Part shown: one piece after another, positions 1 to 11,654 of the stretch
How the letters are laid out: every line of letters starts with the position of its first letter
Position numbering within the stretch: the first letter of the stretch is position 1
Source of the DNA: Mallotus nudiflorus
Lineage: Eukaryota > Streptophyta > Magnoliopsida > Malpighiales > Euphorbiaceae
Assembly: GCA_947683625.1 (NCBI GenBank)
Contig: CANTUR010000145.1
Location: 1,133,501 to 1,197,500, forward strand
Reading direction: 5' to 3'
DNA length: 64,000 nt
Position numbers and translations under genes: made by a program
Notes under the pieces: model-generated
The model's database searches: none
Seen by the model: only the letters and a program-made list of their open reading frames with translations
What the model was told of the DNA's origin: nothing

Positions 1-3000
1 AATTGAAGCTTCCACTTCCCTGAAACAAGGAAAAATAAAGGTACTCATACAAACAAACTATAGAGATAACAAAGGATGGCTTGCACAAAGATCTTGCAAG
101 CATTTTAACAAGACATGGCTTGGATTACCTATATTTCTCAGATTTTTTATATAACTCTGCGAAGTCCTCACCAATCCTCTCTTCAACGTTAGGTGCTGTA
201 ACCTCAAGCATCCATGTTGCTGGGTTATAACCATCAGAAATAGGAGGGATTCCGATAATTCCCTGGACAAGAAAAGGAAAGTGAGGACTATGCATTGCTA
301 ATGAAGAATATCTTATTGCTCTAGTTAACATGCTGCTGTAAGATATCTTCATTTTAGAAACAGCGAATCTACTGCTATAACAGATGCACATTCTAACTAT
401 AAAACAATCATTTTAGGCCTTAGACCTTACTTCTTCCAGAAGCAGTCCCCTGTCAAAACAAATGAACAGCAAAACAATGGAGGTTTTTTTCTTTTTAAGA
501 ATGAACTTTGAAGTTAGAAATTAGAAGTAGTCATATTAGATAATGCAATTTGACCTGAAAATAGTCAATCATATTCTGCGAGTGCACCCCAAGCTTCCCT
601 CCATATATAACCTGGCCCCCTCGTTTCATGAGAAGCAACTGTTACATTAAAACCCAAATTAGACAGTTGTAAAGAAGAATACACAAAAGTAGAGTTTTCA
701 TCACAAAACAAAACTATTACTCAACCTCATCAAATGCTTCAAAAATGTCAATACTTGGTTGATGGATGGTGCAAACCACTGTTCTGCCAGTATCAACAGT
801 ATTACGAACAGTTCTCATAACAATGGCTGCTGCTCGTGCATCAAGTCCAGATGTAGGTTCATCCATAAAAATAATGGAAGGATTTGCAACAAGCTCAACT
901 GCAATTGTTAATCGCTTTCGCTGTTCTGTCGATAAGCCACTACTACCTGGCAAACCAACCAAAGCTTGACGTAGAGTGTCCAGCTCCACCAATTTCATTA
1001 CTTCTTCAACAAACTCCTGCAGTACATTGCAGGGAAACTCTCAATATAAGGGATACAACAAGTAAACTAATATGTTCAGATATCAAATTGCTAAACAGCT
1101 CACATGTCTTTGTTCTTTGCTGACATCTTTTGGAAGCCGAAGACTAGAAGAAAACCAAAGAGACTCCTCCACTGTAACCTGAGGAGAATGTATATCATTT
1201 TGCTCAACATAACCTGAAATTCTAGCAAATGTGTGTTGCTCTTTTGGGTAACCTGAGATCTTGATATCCCCTTCTATATATCCACCGGTTTTCCTTCCAG
1301 CAAGCACATCCATCAGAGTAGTCTTTCCTGCACCACTTGACCCAACCAATGCGGTCAGAACACCCGGTGAGAATACTCCACTAACATCCGATAACAGCTG
1401 CAACTTCTTTTCTGGTATACCCCGTTTGCTCATTTCCTGAGAACATCAGATAATAGATGATAAACATTATATACGTGAGCAAATTAAGGGAATATAAACT
1501 GCTGCAAAGGAACACCACCTTTGGCATGTCAACAAAATAATTGACATTATGGAAAGTCATTGTCAATGGTTGAAATGGAAGAATCATTCCTTTTTTTCTG
1601 CTGCCCTCTGAAGCAGATATTTGATTCATTTCAAGTTCCTCACTGCCATTTCCAGCAGGATCTTTTTCTGTGGAGTCAACTGGATCAGCAACAGTTTTGG
1701 CCTTCTGAAGAGCTAGATGAACCAGGAATAGCAGAAAGAGTTAGATTTAGCTTTATTAAATTAAAAAAAAAAAAAGTGGAATATGAAAAGCCTTAAAGCT
1801 TTATCAAAACTTACGATGAAGGTAGGTCAAGGCCAAGGTCACAATGATGTTGAAAAGCAATGCATACAGCCATAATACAGCAACGCCAATCCAATACCAA
1901 TGATCACTCGTGGGTAAACTATGTCCATGGAGAATATTGTATCCAATTGTATTATTCCCAATAAGTGATCTCTGAAAATGTTCATTTTTTTGGTTATGTA
2001 TATGGGTATATATATATTAAAAAAAAAAAGAAACACTTAGTTGACAACTTTAATTTTTCTGCAAGAGAGCACCTTAATCCACCTCTTGGCACCAAATTCA
2101 TTGACAGAAATTGCTCGTTGTCCATATGTTAATGGTGACACCCAGAAAGCCCAAATCCACCAGGGTTTAATCGACTCTGGTACAACAAACAACTACTGAG
2201 GAAATGAACCTAATCATCAAACTTAATTTGAAACAACCAAGTCACTACTGAGGAAATGAACTTAATATGACCCACCTTTAGGAAGAATAAATCCACCTAA
2301 TAAAAATACAACTAACAAAGCAGCTGATCCAAATGTATTGGCAACAACCATATCTCGTGCTATTGAAGCCATCATTCGAAACAGACCCAATGCCATTTGA
2401 TGAACCGTAAAGAGTAAAAACATGAAACGGAAGAACCTGCAATAAACAAAGCTGATAAATATGAAGAAACAAGAAACAGTGAATTTGCTGACCAAGTAGA
2501 ATTACTGGAGTATGGACATACCTGCTAGCTTCCGGAGTAAAACCAACACTGTAGTACACAACACAAGACCACACAAGAGCTTCAATAACAGAGTATGGTA
2601 TACGAACTATAAAACTGACTATAGACCACGCCCATCCTGGATGAAACAGATTATCTCGTTGCTTGAAGAAAACTGGGAGTCTAAATATCAGAAGAGATAA
2701 TTCAGAAAATCCATTAAACATCATGTGCACCAGCCCGAAGAACAGACAAGAGAGATAGAGATTCCCATTTATCTCATCTGTGGGTTGCAATCTTGTCCGT
2801 AAAAAAATTGTACTAGTTATGCATCCAACAAAAAAGACCTGCAGCATACATACAAGGAAATTGAAAACATTAAAAGCAAAGAAACAAACTTCAAAATGAA
2901 TGCTGCCGAGGTTCAAGAATCACATACATACAATACATAATATATATCGTGATGATAGCTGTGTCGCCGGTAGTGATAAAATTAAAAAAAATTATTTTTA

Positions 3001-6000
3001 TTTTGCCTCCGATACCGAGAACCTCTACTTAGGGAGAGAGTTTGGTAATTACACGAGTAGTGACAGCACTGTAGCTGTTGCTACCCGTCGTAAATGATTA
3101 CCCTAATACATATTGGGAAACAACAAATATTACTTTTGGAGTAACAAGTGTCGTCATAAAGAATATAAAGCAAATGTTTATTCGGATGTTTTTTTTTGCA
3201 GTATTTCTTCTCCCTATTTGTTACATACCTGCAACGTCCTAAAAATATAGAGAAACCAATGCCGACGGATGAGCAAAACTTCTCGCGCAAAGCATGCTTT
3301 TAAAAGCTCCCATCTTGGTACAGCAAATTTTATTTTTGCCAAAGCTGAAGGATGATCCTTTGCTTTGTCAAATGGGACAGAAACCATGGACTCTACAGAC
3401 CTTCCAAACCTAGAATTTTTGAATGCCTTTGCGATTTCTTGAACAGGCATGTATACATATGGCTTTGAATGATCAGCCCAGTACTGTGCTTGATCCTTTT
3501 TTGAGGTGACCTGGCAAAAATTATGTTAGCAAAAACTGAAGATAGCAACAAATTCTGAAATTTTCCCAAATAAAAAATACCTCTTGAAGGAAATCTGCAA
3601 CTCCCTTTCGTGGTGGCAATTGAAATCCTAGTGATTCAAAGAATTCCAAAACTTCTGCTCGTGGGCCTTGATAGACCATGTAGCCTTCTGATAATAGCAC
3701 CAAATCATCAAACAAATCAAATGTCTCAGGTGGAGGCTGAAGAAGCGCCATGAGAACTGTTCCGTCCATTTGATGAACAAAGTTTCTTGTACATTTCACT
3801 ATTTGATACGTTGTGGAGCTATCTAGTCCAGTGGATATTTCGTCCATTAGTAAGGTTTTTCTTGGCCCAACAATCATTTCCCCTGCAAAGATTAAAATTG
3901 CTTACTTGTTATCAGTCAAGGGTTAAAATTGCTTACTAGTTATCAGTCAAATTTTAAAGAGTATAATAACACTTGCTAGTCCAAATTTTTTTAACAAAAC
4001 ACTCTCACAGTGAACCAAACTACATTATCTGTAAACAGCAGAATTGACGTAGTTCAAAATATATATATATATATACAGTGAATAAATTATGTAAATCTGG
4101 CAGAGTCTACGAGGGAAAGTTAAGCAAACACAAACACATTCCGAGAGAGAAAGAGACCAGTGGTAACCCTTTTCCTTTGACCGCCCGAGACACCTCTCAG
4201 CATGTCACTCCCTACTACTGTTTCTGCGCATACATCAAGACCAAGCACCCTTAAGACATAGTCTGTGGACACATTGTGCTTTTTACCAGCGACGGCAGAT
4301 GCCTGTTCAATGATTACTAAGTTGTACGTTAATGGGATATTAACAATGCATATATAAGTGCATTGAGCAAATCCATAGGTAAACAATATTTTCCGGATTA
4401 AAAATGATAATAACCTTCATAAAAGCATCAATCTCTGGACTTGGGCGTATGTTCTGTTCCTTCTCTAAACGGATCAAATCTTTCATGTAATCTGGAAGCA
4501 ATAAATGCAAGAAGAATGGAAGAAGCGTCAGCTTTTTGCTCATCTTAGTTCAGTGTATAAATAACTAGATTAAGTCATGTCTTTGTGAAGGATATATTTT
4601 GTTTAAATAAAAGTTAAGAATATTCTAAACAATTTCTGAAGTATCGAACCTGCAAAGCCTTCACTTGAACCTTGGCAGCTAGCAGCAAAATCTAAAGTTT
4701 CTCGTACAGTTAGCTCCGCAATGTGGTTATCTAGTTGGCTGATGTATGCAGAAGTTCTTCTAACATAAAAATCATCAAGATTTTGGCCATTGTACGCAAT
4801 GCTTCCAGTTTTCTGAAAATATTATAAGACGAGGAATTCAACAAACAAAGTAAAGAAAAATGGAGGGAGAGAAAAAAAATAGTAAATGAAAGTTCTCTGA
4901 AAGCTACAGTTTGCAACTTTAGTGAGTTGACGAACCAAGAGAGCATATGTCAGCCCAGCAGCAACTGGTCAATTAATGGTTCATTTATGTATCACATAAG
5001 AGTCATGTGACGATTGCACCAAGCAAAGCAAGCACTACTAACCTTTAAATTCTTGTCAAGTTTACCGGCAAGAGCCAAAAGCAATGTTGATTTACCAGAA
5101 CCTGGTGGTCCCAAGAGCAAAGTCATCCTGCAAAATCCCAAAACAGTAAACTTTCCTTTTTCTGCATTTCATATGGTTCAGATAACAAGTACGTGAAACC
5201 GGCAAATTAATCCCCAACGACCAACAATAAATTAAAAAATAATAATAACAATGGAAATGTTACAACTACAATGAAGAAAAAAAAAATAGTCAAAATACTT
5301 TTATTTTCCTTCTAAAATTGCACTTCATTATATGCTTTACACAGTACATTATAATCAAACAACTTTCATGCAATAATTTATAGTAGCAACATTTTGAAAC
5401 CAAGAAATATTTGCATTACATACCTTCCGGGTCTTATTGCACCACTGATATCGTTCAAAATGATTAAAGATTGTTTCTTAGGTCGAAATACTCTCAAACT
5501 AGTTAGTAAACCCTGTGCATGCATGTACATATTTATTAATTAAAATGTAACAATTCATCAAAAAAAAAAAAAAAAAACAAAACAAAAGCTGCCATAGATA
5601 TATATATTTCACCTCAATGGTGTCGCGAACAACATTGATCAAAGTAGGCAAAGCTCTTGAGCCAGTTCTCACATCTCCCACCACATTTAACCGGTCAAAT
5701 CTTACTTCGATCTTCGGCACCTCCAATCCAACTCTACAACAATAATTGCCAAAATAGCATTTTAAGGACAAAAAAACCTAAAAGGAAAAAAATAATCCAT
5801 ATAGGTATGAAATAGATTTGTACCTATCGAGACGTTGTTTGATACCGGAGAGAAGTCTATGATTATCTTGAGCATTAGTAGCCAAAGCTTTATGAACAAC
5901 AAGCTCTCGACAAGCACGATCGAGTTTAGTTACATCAATGGTTTCCGTTCTCGGTCTTCCACCGTCACCCTGTGATTGCGAGCGCCTCAATAATGCAAAG

Positions 6001-6158
6001 TTTCCTCGCTGTTGAGACGGTAACCTTAAAATCGCTTCCCATAGCAATTGATCCTCGTCTTCCTTCACGGATTCCGCATTGGAAGGCCGTCCAAATGACT
6101 CTCGCGAAGGATCTATTTGGAGCTCTAGAAACTCCGTCCCGTCCATTGCTGCAGCCAT
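1..6158 (-). CDS. ABCG31: Full-size ABCG (PDR) ABC transporter, ABCG31-like, 3' end outside window
   Basis: Plasma-membrane ATP-driven exporter/importer family; the Arabidopsis ABCG31 relative is implicated in abscisic acid transport in seeds (family knowledge). I joined 19 exons, all with GT/AG introns and consistent phase: 6158-5824, 5733-5613, 5512-5424, 5127-5043, 4812-4650, 4491-4415, 4302-4158, 3882-3581, 3510-3229, 2838-2522, 2436-2276, 2176-2073, 1971-1815, 1712-1519, 1436-1104, 1016-726, 638-555, 262-129 and 19-1 (partial). They give 1131 codons without a stop; the family is about 1430 residues, so the second membrane domain lies beyond base 1. NBD1: Walker A GPPGSGKST (about 188-196), signature VSGGQ (about 328), Walker B LLMDE (about 349). 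First membrane domain about 515-780. NBD2: Walker A GSSGAGKTT (about 876), degenerate signature LSTEQ, and FMDEPTSGLD, as is normal for PDR proteins. Start chosen as the first ATG (MAAAMDG). Family assignment is certain; ABCG31 orthology is from remembered similarity. Confidence 0.93.
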
Positions 6159-6263
6159 ACTCGGCGACCACCAGAAGTTTCAGCAGCAGCAGCGTCAGCG
6201 TGTTTTTAGGGAAGCGAAAGGTTTTGAGTGTATGGTCTCGTCGTGTGTGTATGCGTGTTGTGT

Positions 6264-6279
6264 TTATATATATATATAT
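6264..6279 (-). promoter_or_regulatory. Putative TATA box of the ABCG gene
   Basis: An alternating TA run followed by AAACA on the minus strand lies about 105 bp upstream of the ATG at 6158. This would place transcription start near 6235-6245 and give a 5' leader of about 80 nt. The run could also be only a microsatellite; no transcript evidence is visible. Confidence 0.5.
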
Positions 6280-6358
6280 GTTGGCAGGAGCAGGAGCGAG
6301 AGAGAGTTTTGATGCGAGTGTGATTGTTATGAGCTGTATTCGCCCCGGCAAATTTTGA

Positions 6359-6577
6359 AGGAATATGTAAATTACCCAAAGGGTACATGAACCAGGTGTA
6401 GCTGTAGCAGTGGAGTCGGGGTGTTTAGAGTAATTACAGTTGGCCGTTAGTTAGGAGGAGAAGATTACGGTTCTAGAATTGAAATATTAAGCGCATATAA
6501 ATTCAATTCTATTCAATTCATCAATATCCACTGTGGTTGTGTTTCCTTAACCATGTCACTTTTCTTTTACACGTATA
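6359..6577. other. ABCG upstream region, no gene seen
   Basis: About 220 bp between the ABCG promoter and the left target duplication of the first MULE. It may hold distal promoter elements; I see no ORF, RNA gene or repeat. Confidence 0.5.
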
Positions 6578-6586
6578 ATAAATTAA
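6578..6586. repeat. Left 9-bp target-site duplication of MULE 1
   Basis: ATAAATTAA directly abuts the left inverted repeat and is repeated exactly at 8941-8949. A 9-bp duplication is the usual signature of Mutator-like elements. Confidence 0.85.
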
Positions 6587-6740
6587 AGAATAAGGTCCGA
6601 TTTGGTCTCAAATATTTTGTGAAAGTTTAATTTGGCCCGAAATGATCTTTTTTATTATTTTAATCCAAAACTCGCATTTAATGGATCATTTAAACCCATT
6701 TTTTGATTGCTTAAGGAGCATGTGATACACATCCAATTAA
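6587..6740 (+). repeat. Left terminal inverted repeat of MULE 1
   Basis: Pairs with 8786-8940 in reverse complement with scattered mismatches. Shared blocks include TTTTGTGAAAGTT and TTTTAATCCAA. The outermost bases are AGAATAAGG against GGAATAAAG. Confidence 0.85.
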
Positions 6741-8280
6741 TGGTGTGTTCACAGTTTAAAAAATTTAATTATTAGTATAATTAAGCCTAATTAACTTATT
6801 AATAATGGGAAACAAACTCATTTTCTACCCTGATTAATTAGTATCTACCAAACTCATTTTCTACCTTGCCGCCACCCAACCTAAACCCCTCCCTCTTGAT
6901 TCGCCTTGGTCTTGATCTACCTCTGCCGTTCTCTGTTGTTATAGACTCAAGCACTTAGTGGTGGAGGAGGCTGAGGAGGTATTGGGGAGGCTATTATTGA
7001 TGTCCATGTGTCTGAGCTGGGGCTCATTGATGGAGGAGGAGTTGGTGGTACAAGTGGCGGTGAAGGTAACATAGGTGGAAGATGATGGTGCTGGTGGTTG
7101 TAACGGTGGTGGTGGAGATTAGCTTTTGTGCTGGAGAATTAGAAAAGGGCTAATCATGAATAACAACAACCCATTATTATTTTTCTTGCTTTCTTCTCTT
7201 TGTGTCCTCATGGATCTTTATTTCTTTGCTCTCTCTCCCTGATTTGGAGCCAAAAGAGAAAGTGAAACAAAAAAAATAATTTAGCACCACTGATGCGGAC
7301 ATTGAAGAAATTCCAATTTGGTTTATGAAAAATATGAAAAATTGCATTAGTGGCATTTTCAGAATTTTTAGCAACTTTGGAGTTTAAAATTTTAGTGCGA
7401 CAGGAGCCCAATTTGATTAAAATCGGCCCAATGATTTCCTCCGTTGCTTTTTGGGCCAATTCCATTATTTAGGCCTCCAAACTGGCAATTTTCTGTTTTT
7501 GGTTGTTTTAGGGTTTTTTCTTATTTTGTTTAGGATCCTTTTGTTTTAAGGGTTTTCCTTATTTAAGCTGTGTTTTAGACTTTTGGCCATGTTGTTTATT
7601 AATAAAAAAATTTGTTCAATTCCCAAAATTCTTTAAATTTTCATCCTGAATTTGTGAAGTACAAGTTATAGAAGATTAGTGTTCGTCAGTCGTGCACAAT
7701 TCAACAAACATTAATTCATTGTTTTCACTCTTCCGCTACGTCAACCACCACACCCATCAAAATGTTAATTTTTCTTTTTAATCAAATGTTAATCATCAAT
7801 CCTTAATCTTTAGGTTTTTTATTTTTTTTTAATAATCTCTGTTCTTGTTTTAGTTTGATTTTATGAATTTATAACATTTGATGTTGTTGATGATTTAAGT
7901 GATTTTGGCCTCCTGGGTGCATGATAATCACGGCTTGCAGTGAAGAATAAAGAGAATGGATGTATAGAAGAGGCATAATATTTGTTGAGTGAAATGCCTC
8001 AGAAAGATTGTGTTGTATCAAATGAATGTTTAGTGGTTGTGTTTCCTAGTTTGTGATAAGTCACTCTTTACTCCACAAATTCACCATTTTACTCATTTTA
8101 CTTAGAAATAATTGTAGCAACATCATTGTTAGCATACTAAATGCTAATTATTCTCTTTTTCTCACTGTACTAAGTAGATGCAAAGGAGATCCAATTCCTA
8201 TTTTTGATTTCATTATAAAGTTGTTTGTTAATCATGTGGGTTTGGAATTCAATACCCGAGCTCAATTGTTAAAATTGTAG

Positions 8281-8575
8281 CAAAGACTGGACCACCAAAC
8301 CCAGTAATGGTCGTTGTAGTGACATCAATTCTCACATCTCTTGGAGAAGACCCATTAAGGAAGGAGCTTGTTAGAACTCCTAGTCTTTTTTGAAGTGGTT
8401 AATGAACTTCCAAAATATAAATCTGAAGATGAAGTTGAATGGCATTGGTTGCAGGAGCATGGATCCTTTTAAAGTCAATGGCAATGTCAACTATAACAAA
8501 GAGCAGATTCATTATGAGCTTAATCTGTTATTTTGGGCTTAATGCGAGTAGCATTTACTACCTTTATTTTTCAAG
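8281..8575 (+). pseudogene. GTP cyclohydrolase I fragment captured by MULE 1
   Basis: Plant GTP cyclohydrolase I starts folate pterin synthesis by converting GTP to dihydroneopterin triphosphate and has two tandem cyclohydrolase domains. The reading here resembles the start of the second domain: TSILTSLGEDPLRKELV (8315-8365), then, after a one-base frameshift near 8390, FLKWLMNFQ and MDPFKVNG, then an ELN..FW segment. It continues as C-E-stop-H-L-L-P, where the family has the zinc-binding CEHHLLPF motif. Two stop codons replace residues there and the reading ends about 8575. Only about 95 of some 460 residues are present, so it cannot make an enzyme. The upstream AG at 8279-8280 may be a retained splice acceptor, which would mean capture from genomic DNA. 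Confidence 0.8.
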
Positions 8576-8785
8576 TGTGAAGCTATACAAGGGAAGTGAA
8601 ATGCATAGTTGCATTCTACTGTTGGGTACCGACGAGGTCAAAGTTGTAGTTGTAATGGTAGTGGTTCGACACCGAAGAGTTTATTTTATTATTAATGATA
8701 ACGATGAGGAGGAGGAAGATACAAGTGGTTAAGATTGTAAATAAAGCTATTCAATTATTTAACTATTTTTTAATTGTTAAGTGTT

Positions 8786-8940
8786 TAATTAGAATGTGTG
8801 CTACATGCACCTTGAGTTGTGAGAAAATAGGTTTAAATGACCCATTTTGGACAAGTATTGGATTAAAATGGCGAAAAAGGTCATTTTGGGCCATATTGAA
8901 CTTTCACAAAAAGTTTGAGGGCCAAATAGAACTTTATTCC
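8786..8940 (-). repeat. Right terminal inverted repeat of MULE 1
   Basis: Reverse-complement partner of 6587-6740. Confidence 0.85.
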
Positions 8941-8949
8941 ATAAATTAA
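8941..8949. repeat. Right 9-bp target-site duplication of MULE 1
   Basis: ATAAATTAA, identical to 6578-6586. Confidence 0.85.
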
Positions 8950-9159
8950 TGTCATTTGTCTTTTTAAATTTTTCTACTTAGTGAGTGGTGTAATTGAATT
9001 AAACCAATTCACGAGCTATTCAGAATCAACTAAAAAAATTTTGAAATTGACTCAATTATCATTGAGTTGGGCTCAAACTTAAGTTAGTTGATAATTATGC
9101 TATTAAATTGAGCTCAAACTTCAAATATGTGGCTTAATAGACTCACAAACTTAATTAAA

Positions 9160-9162
<3 letters not shown>

Positions 9163-9217
<55 letters not shown>
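9163..9217. repeat. (TA)n microsatellite
   Basis: About 55 bp of uninterrupted alternating T and A within the MITE-like unit. Confidence 0.95.
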
Positions 9218-9218
<1 letters not shown>

Positions 9219-9284
9219 CTAAATTAAGTTCAAACTCAATTTCTATATTTTAAAATTTTTATTTAATTAATCAAGTTAAACTCA

Positions 9285-9293
9285 AATATATGA
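9285..9293. repeat. Left target-site duplication of MULE 2
   Basis: AATATATGA, matching CATATATGA at 11122-11130 in eight of nine positions. Confidence 0.65.
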
Positions 9294-10480
9294 AGGGAAA
9301 ATGTCCAAATTGGATTCTCAACTTTGCGTCAAATCCTACATTGGCCACTATTATTTTTTTTATTCCCAAATGGACCTTAAAGTATGAAAAATGGTCTAAA
9401 ATGGAACCTTCGTTAATTCCATTGTTAAAAAAAAAGCTGACATAGACAAAACTCCATTAATCAGTGGTTACATGGCATGTGAGTCCCATTGAGAATTGCT
9501 AATTACTTTTTATTTATACCTAATGGGTCCACATCAGCTTATTTCTAGTCTAAAAAAAATCTAAAATATGAAAATAAACATAACCACACACTGTTTCTCT
9601 TCTTTCTTACGTCTGCCTCCCCTGTTCTTCTTTTCTATACACCACAAACCTCACAACCAGCAGCAAAAGATAAAAAAAGATTCCATCTTTGTGTTCATAA
9701 TTTAGAAGGAGAACTGAATTGAGACATGGGTATTTTGTCAAAAACAATTAGAAAAGAAAGAAAGTTTACTGTATTGAAATAGTAATGAATGATTTAGTTT
9801 TGGTTTTGAACATAATTTCCAACAAGCTCAATTCCTCATCAAAGCCCAATAAGATGATGAATGATTATCTATTTGCTATTTATCAATGCTATTAACGACT
9901 GTAAGCTTCCTCCTGAACTTCATTGCCAACGTAACTCTGTCAGGTTGCTTACTCTTTCAAATACTTGAATCGTCTTTTTAACTGTTATTATTGCAGTGAA
10001 TTGTAGCTTGAATTATTGAGTTCAAATTTATGGAAATCATGGTGAAAGAGTAAGAGCTTCATCATCTAGAGCTTCCAAAATCTGTATTCATTTGGAGGAG
10101 GAAGTTATTGTTCCTGTAACAGCAGCAGCAGCAGCAGAACCGACATTAACTATCATAGAATAAGCATCAATGGCGGAGGATATTCCGTTATTTGGACTAA
10201 GGAAGAAGCTGAAGAAAGAAGAAAAGGAAGCGGAGGAGCTTGGTTTTAGATATGGTTTTTTTAAACATTGAGAGTATCTACTTACAGCTAAAAGGCAAAG
10301 TTTCTATATGCAAAGTCTATGGCGGGGATAGTCAACAGCAAGTTTGCTCATAAGCAACAAGATAAGAAATGAGTTAATTGCCTCTACCTGCACTACCATT
10401 ATTGTCCCAATTTGAACCCTAGATGATAGTTAATTCTCCATGAAAAACCAAAAAAAAGTGAAATAATCATGGCTTCGATA

Positions 10481-10896
10481 AGGATAACGAGAACATGAAC
10501 ATGATTGAGCAAGCCGATGTGAATGAGGAGGATATAACTGATAGATCAATCAGGTTTAAAAGAAGCTTAAAATAGCAGAAAGGAAGATTAATTCATGCAT
10601 GTGGTATCAACTGGGAGACAGGCAGTTTAAAGACAATGAAATAATTCTCTGTTGAACTTCGTAAAGAAATTGAAGATTGTGAGGCGAATGCTAGCGGCAC
10701 CACTGTGTCTCGAGATAACCATCACTCATCTGCAGTCGGTGGTTTGAATTCTTCAAATGGTGGCAATGACAGTGACGATGACTATAGCGATGGTGGATTA
10801 TCCTTTGTAAGCCCCCTTCACCGCCATGGCAGAATGCTTTTGGGACTTTCAGGTAGGAGGTGCAGGCATAGAGAAGCCAGTGGAGTTCAGAGATAA
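10481..10896 (+). pseudogene. Unidentified coding-like tract inside MULE 2
   Basis: GC content and codon-like composition rise here. Readable peptides include an acidic NEEDITDRSIRFKRSL segment near 10525-10570 and, after frame changes, VELRKEIEDCEANASGTT (about 10650-10710) followed by a Ser/Asp/Gly-rich stretch. It is broken by stops. An upstream peptide beginning MAEDIPLFGLRKKLKKEEK (about 10171) may belong to the same capture. I do not recognise the source gene. Confidence 0.4.
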
Positions 10897-10944
10897 TGGT
10901 TGGCCAGTTAAGAAGAGGGGCTGTCAACATGATTCACGAGGATA

Positions 10945-11121
10945 GGTGGGTCCCACATAACAATGAAGTAAAACTTTTGCCATGTCATCTTTTTTTAATG
11001 GTGCTGTTGCTGGAAAGTCTATTTTAAGACACTTTTGAAACATTAATGTCCATTTGAAACAAAATAAAAAAGTGACAGTCGGATTTGACTAAAAGTTGAG
11101 GGTCCAATTTAAACCTTTTCT
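10945..11121 (-). repeat. Right terminal inverted repeat of MULE 2
   Basis: Reverse-complement partner of 9294-9489, with the shared block ATGTGGGACCCAC against CATGTGAGTCCCA near the inner edge. Confidence 0.75.
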
Positions 11122-11212
11122 CATATATGAATTATGTAATTAAGTTAAGCCTGAATTTTTTAAAAAAAAAAAATCAGACTCAAATTTAACAGTGTGTCAA
11201 TTCAATTACACC

Positions 11213-11654
11213 CTTATATACCGCCCTTTAAAAAAAATACCTATTATACTAGGTTACTAGCTCTTTTCTATAGAAAAAAAGGTACAAATGCATCCTAACA
11301 TTTTACTCTAATCTCACTCCTATCACTAATGTTATTTAAGGTGCAAATATACCTTTTATCATTTTAAAAATCATATATTTAAACTTCTCTTTCAAATGGT
11401 ATTTATTCTCACTATTAGTAGGGTTAGAAAAGTGCTTGTGAGCATTTACGAATAGCTAGCAAGATGACTAGGCAAAAATGAAACACAAATTGGATGACTT
11501 GGCTACCATATTAGCTGCCACATAGATAATGATATTCATTTTACTTACATAACCCTTATCTTCTTTAAATTTTAAAAAATGGAAATTTAAGATTTTCTCC
11601 ACTTAACCAAGAAAAATCAATATACCCATTTTTCAAGTAAAAAAAAAAAACTTA
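11213..11654. other. Intergenic, nothing recognised
   Basis: About 440 bp of AT-rich sequence between the MITE-like repeat and the 4-kb LTR-like insertion. No ORF, RNA gene or repeat was recognised. Confidence 0.6.

Larger units (their letters stand above)
6587..8940. mobile_element. Mutator-like element (Pack-MULE) with captured gene fragment
   Basis: A 2354-bp element bounded by imperfect terminal inverted repeats of about 155 bp (6587-6740 and 8786-8940) and exact 9-bp direct repeats. No transposase domain is recognisable, so it is non-autonomous. The interior holds a glycine-rich coding-like tract (about 6960-7110), a T-rich stretch resembling an old retroelement end (about 7380-7640), a possible exon-like piece (about 8170-8275) and a GTP cyclohydrolase I fragment (8281-8575). 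Capture of host gene pieces between MULE ends defines a Pack-MULE. The inverted-repeat divergence suggests it is not recent. Confidence 0.85.
9294..11121. mobile_element. Second Mutator-like element, non-autonomous
   Basis: An 1828-bp element with long imperfect inverted repeats (9294-9489 and 10945-11121) and a 9-bp near-identical flanking duplication. The ends resemble those of MULE 1: both carry an AAATTGG- or ATTTGG-type block followed by CTCAA and GTCAAA or GTGAAA. No transposase is seen. The interior contains coding-like but unidentified sequence and a CAG run near 10122-10137. It is inserted in a MITE-like repeat. Confidence 0.75.
8987..11212. repeat. MITE-like inverted-repeat unit interrupted by MULE 2
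   Basis: GGTGTAATTGAATT at 8987-9000 recurs in reverse complement at 11199-11212. Removing the nested MULE and its target duplication leaves about 390 bp of AT-rich, non-coding DNA, a size typical of a MITE. No clear target duplication was found outside the ends, so superfamily and exact borders are uncertain. Confidence 0.45.

Noticed and set aside
884..1123. Plus-strand ORFs within the ABCG nucleotide-binding exons
   Set aside because: Shadow frames of exons 15 and 16.
5972..6358. Plus-strand ORFs overlapping ABCG exon 1
   Set aside because: They are antisense shadows of the coding exon and the promoter; the minus-strand reading has clear family similarity and splice-consistent exons.
7380..7640. 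Possible LTR inside MULE 1
   Set aside because: T-rich, LTR-end-like look only; no partner LTR, TG...CA limits or target duplication could be fixed.
8053..8280. 75-codon ORF before the GTP cyclohydrolase fragment as a gene
   Set aside because: It may be a captured exon, but I found no family for it and the frame contains intron-like T-rich sequence.
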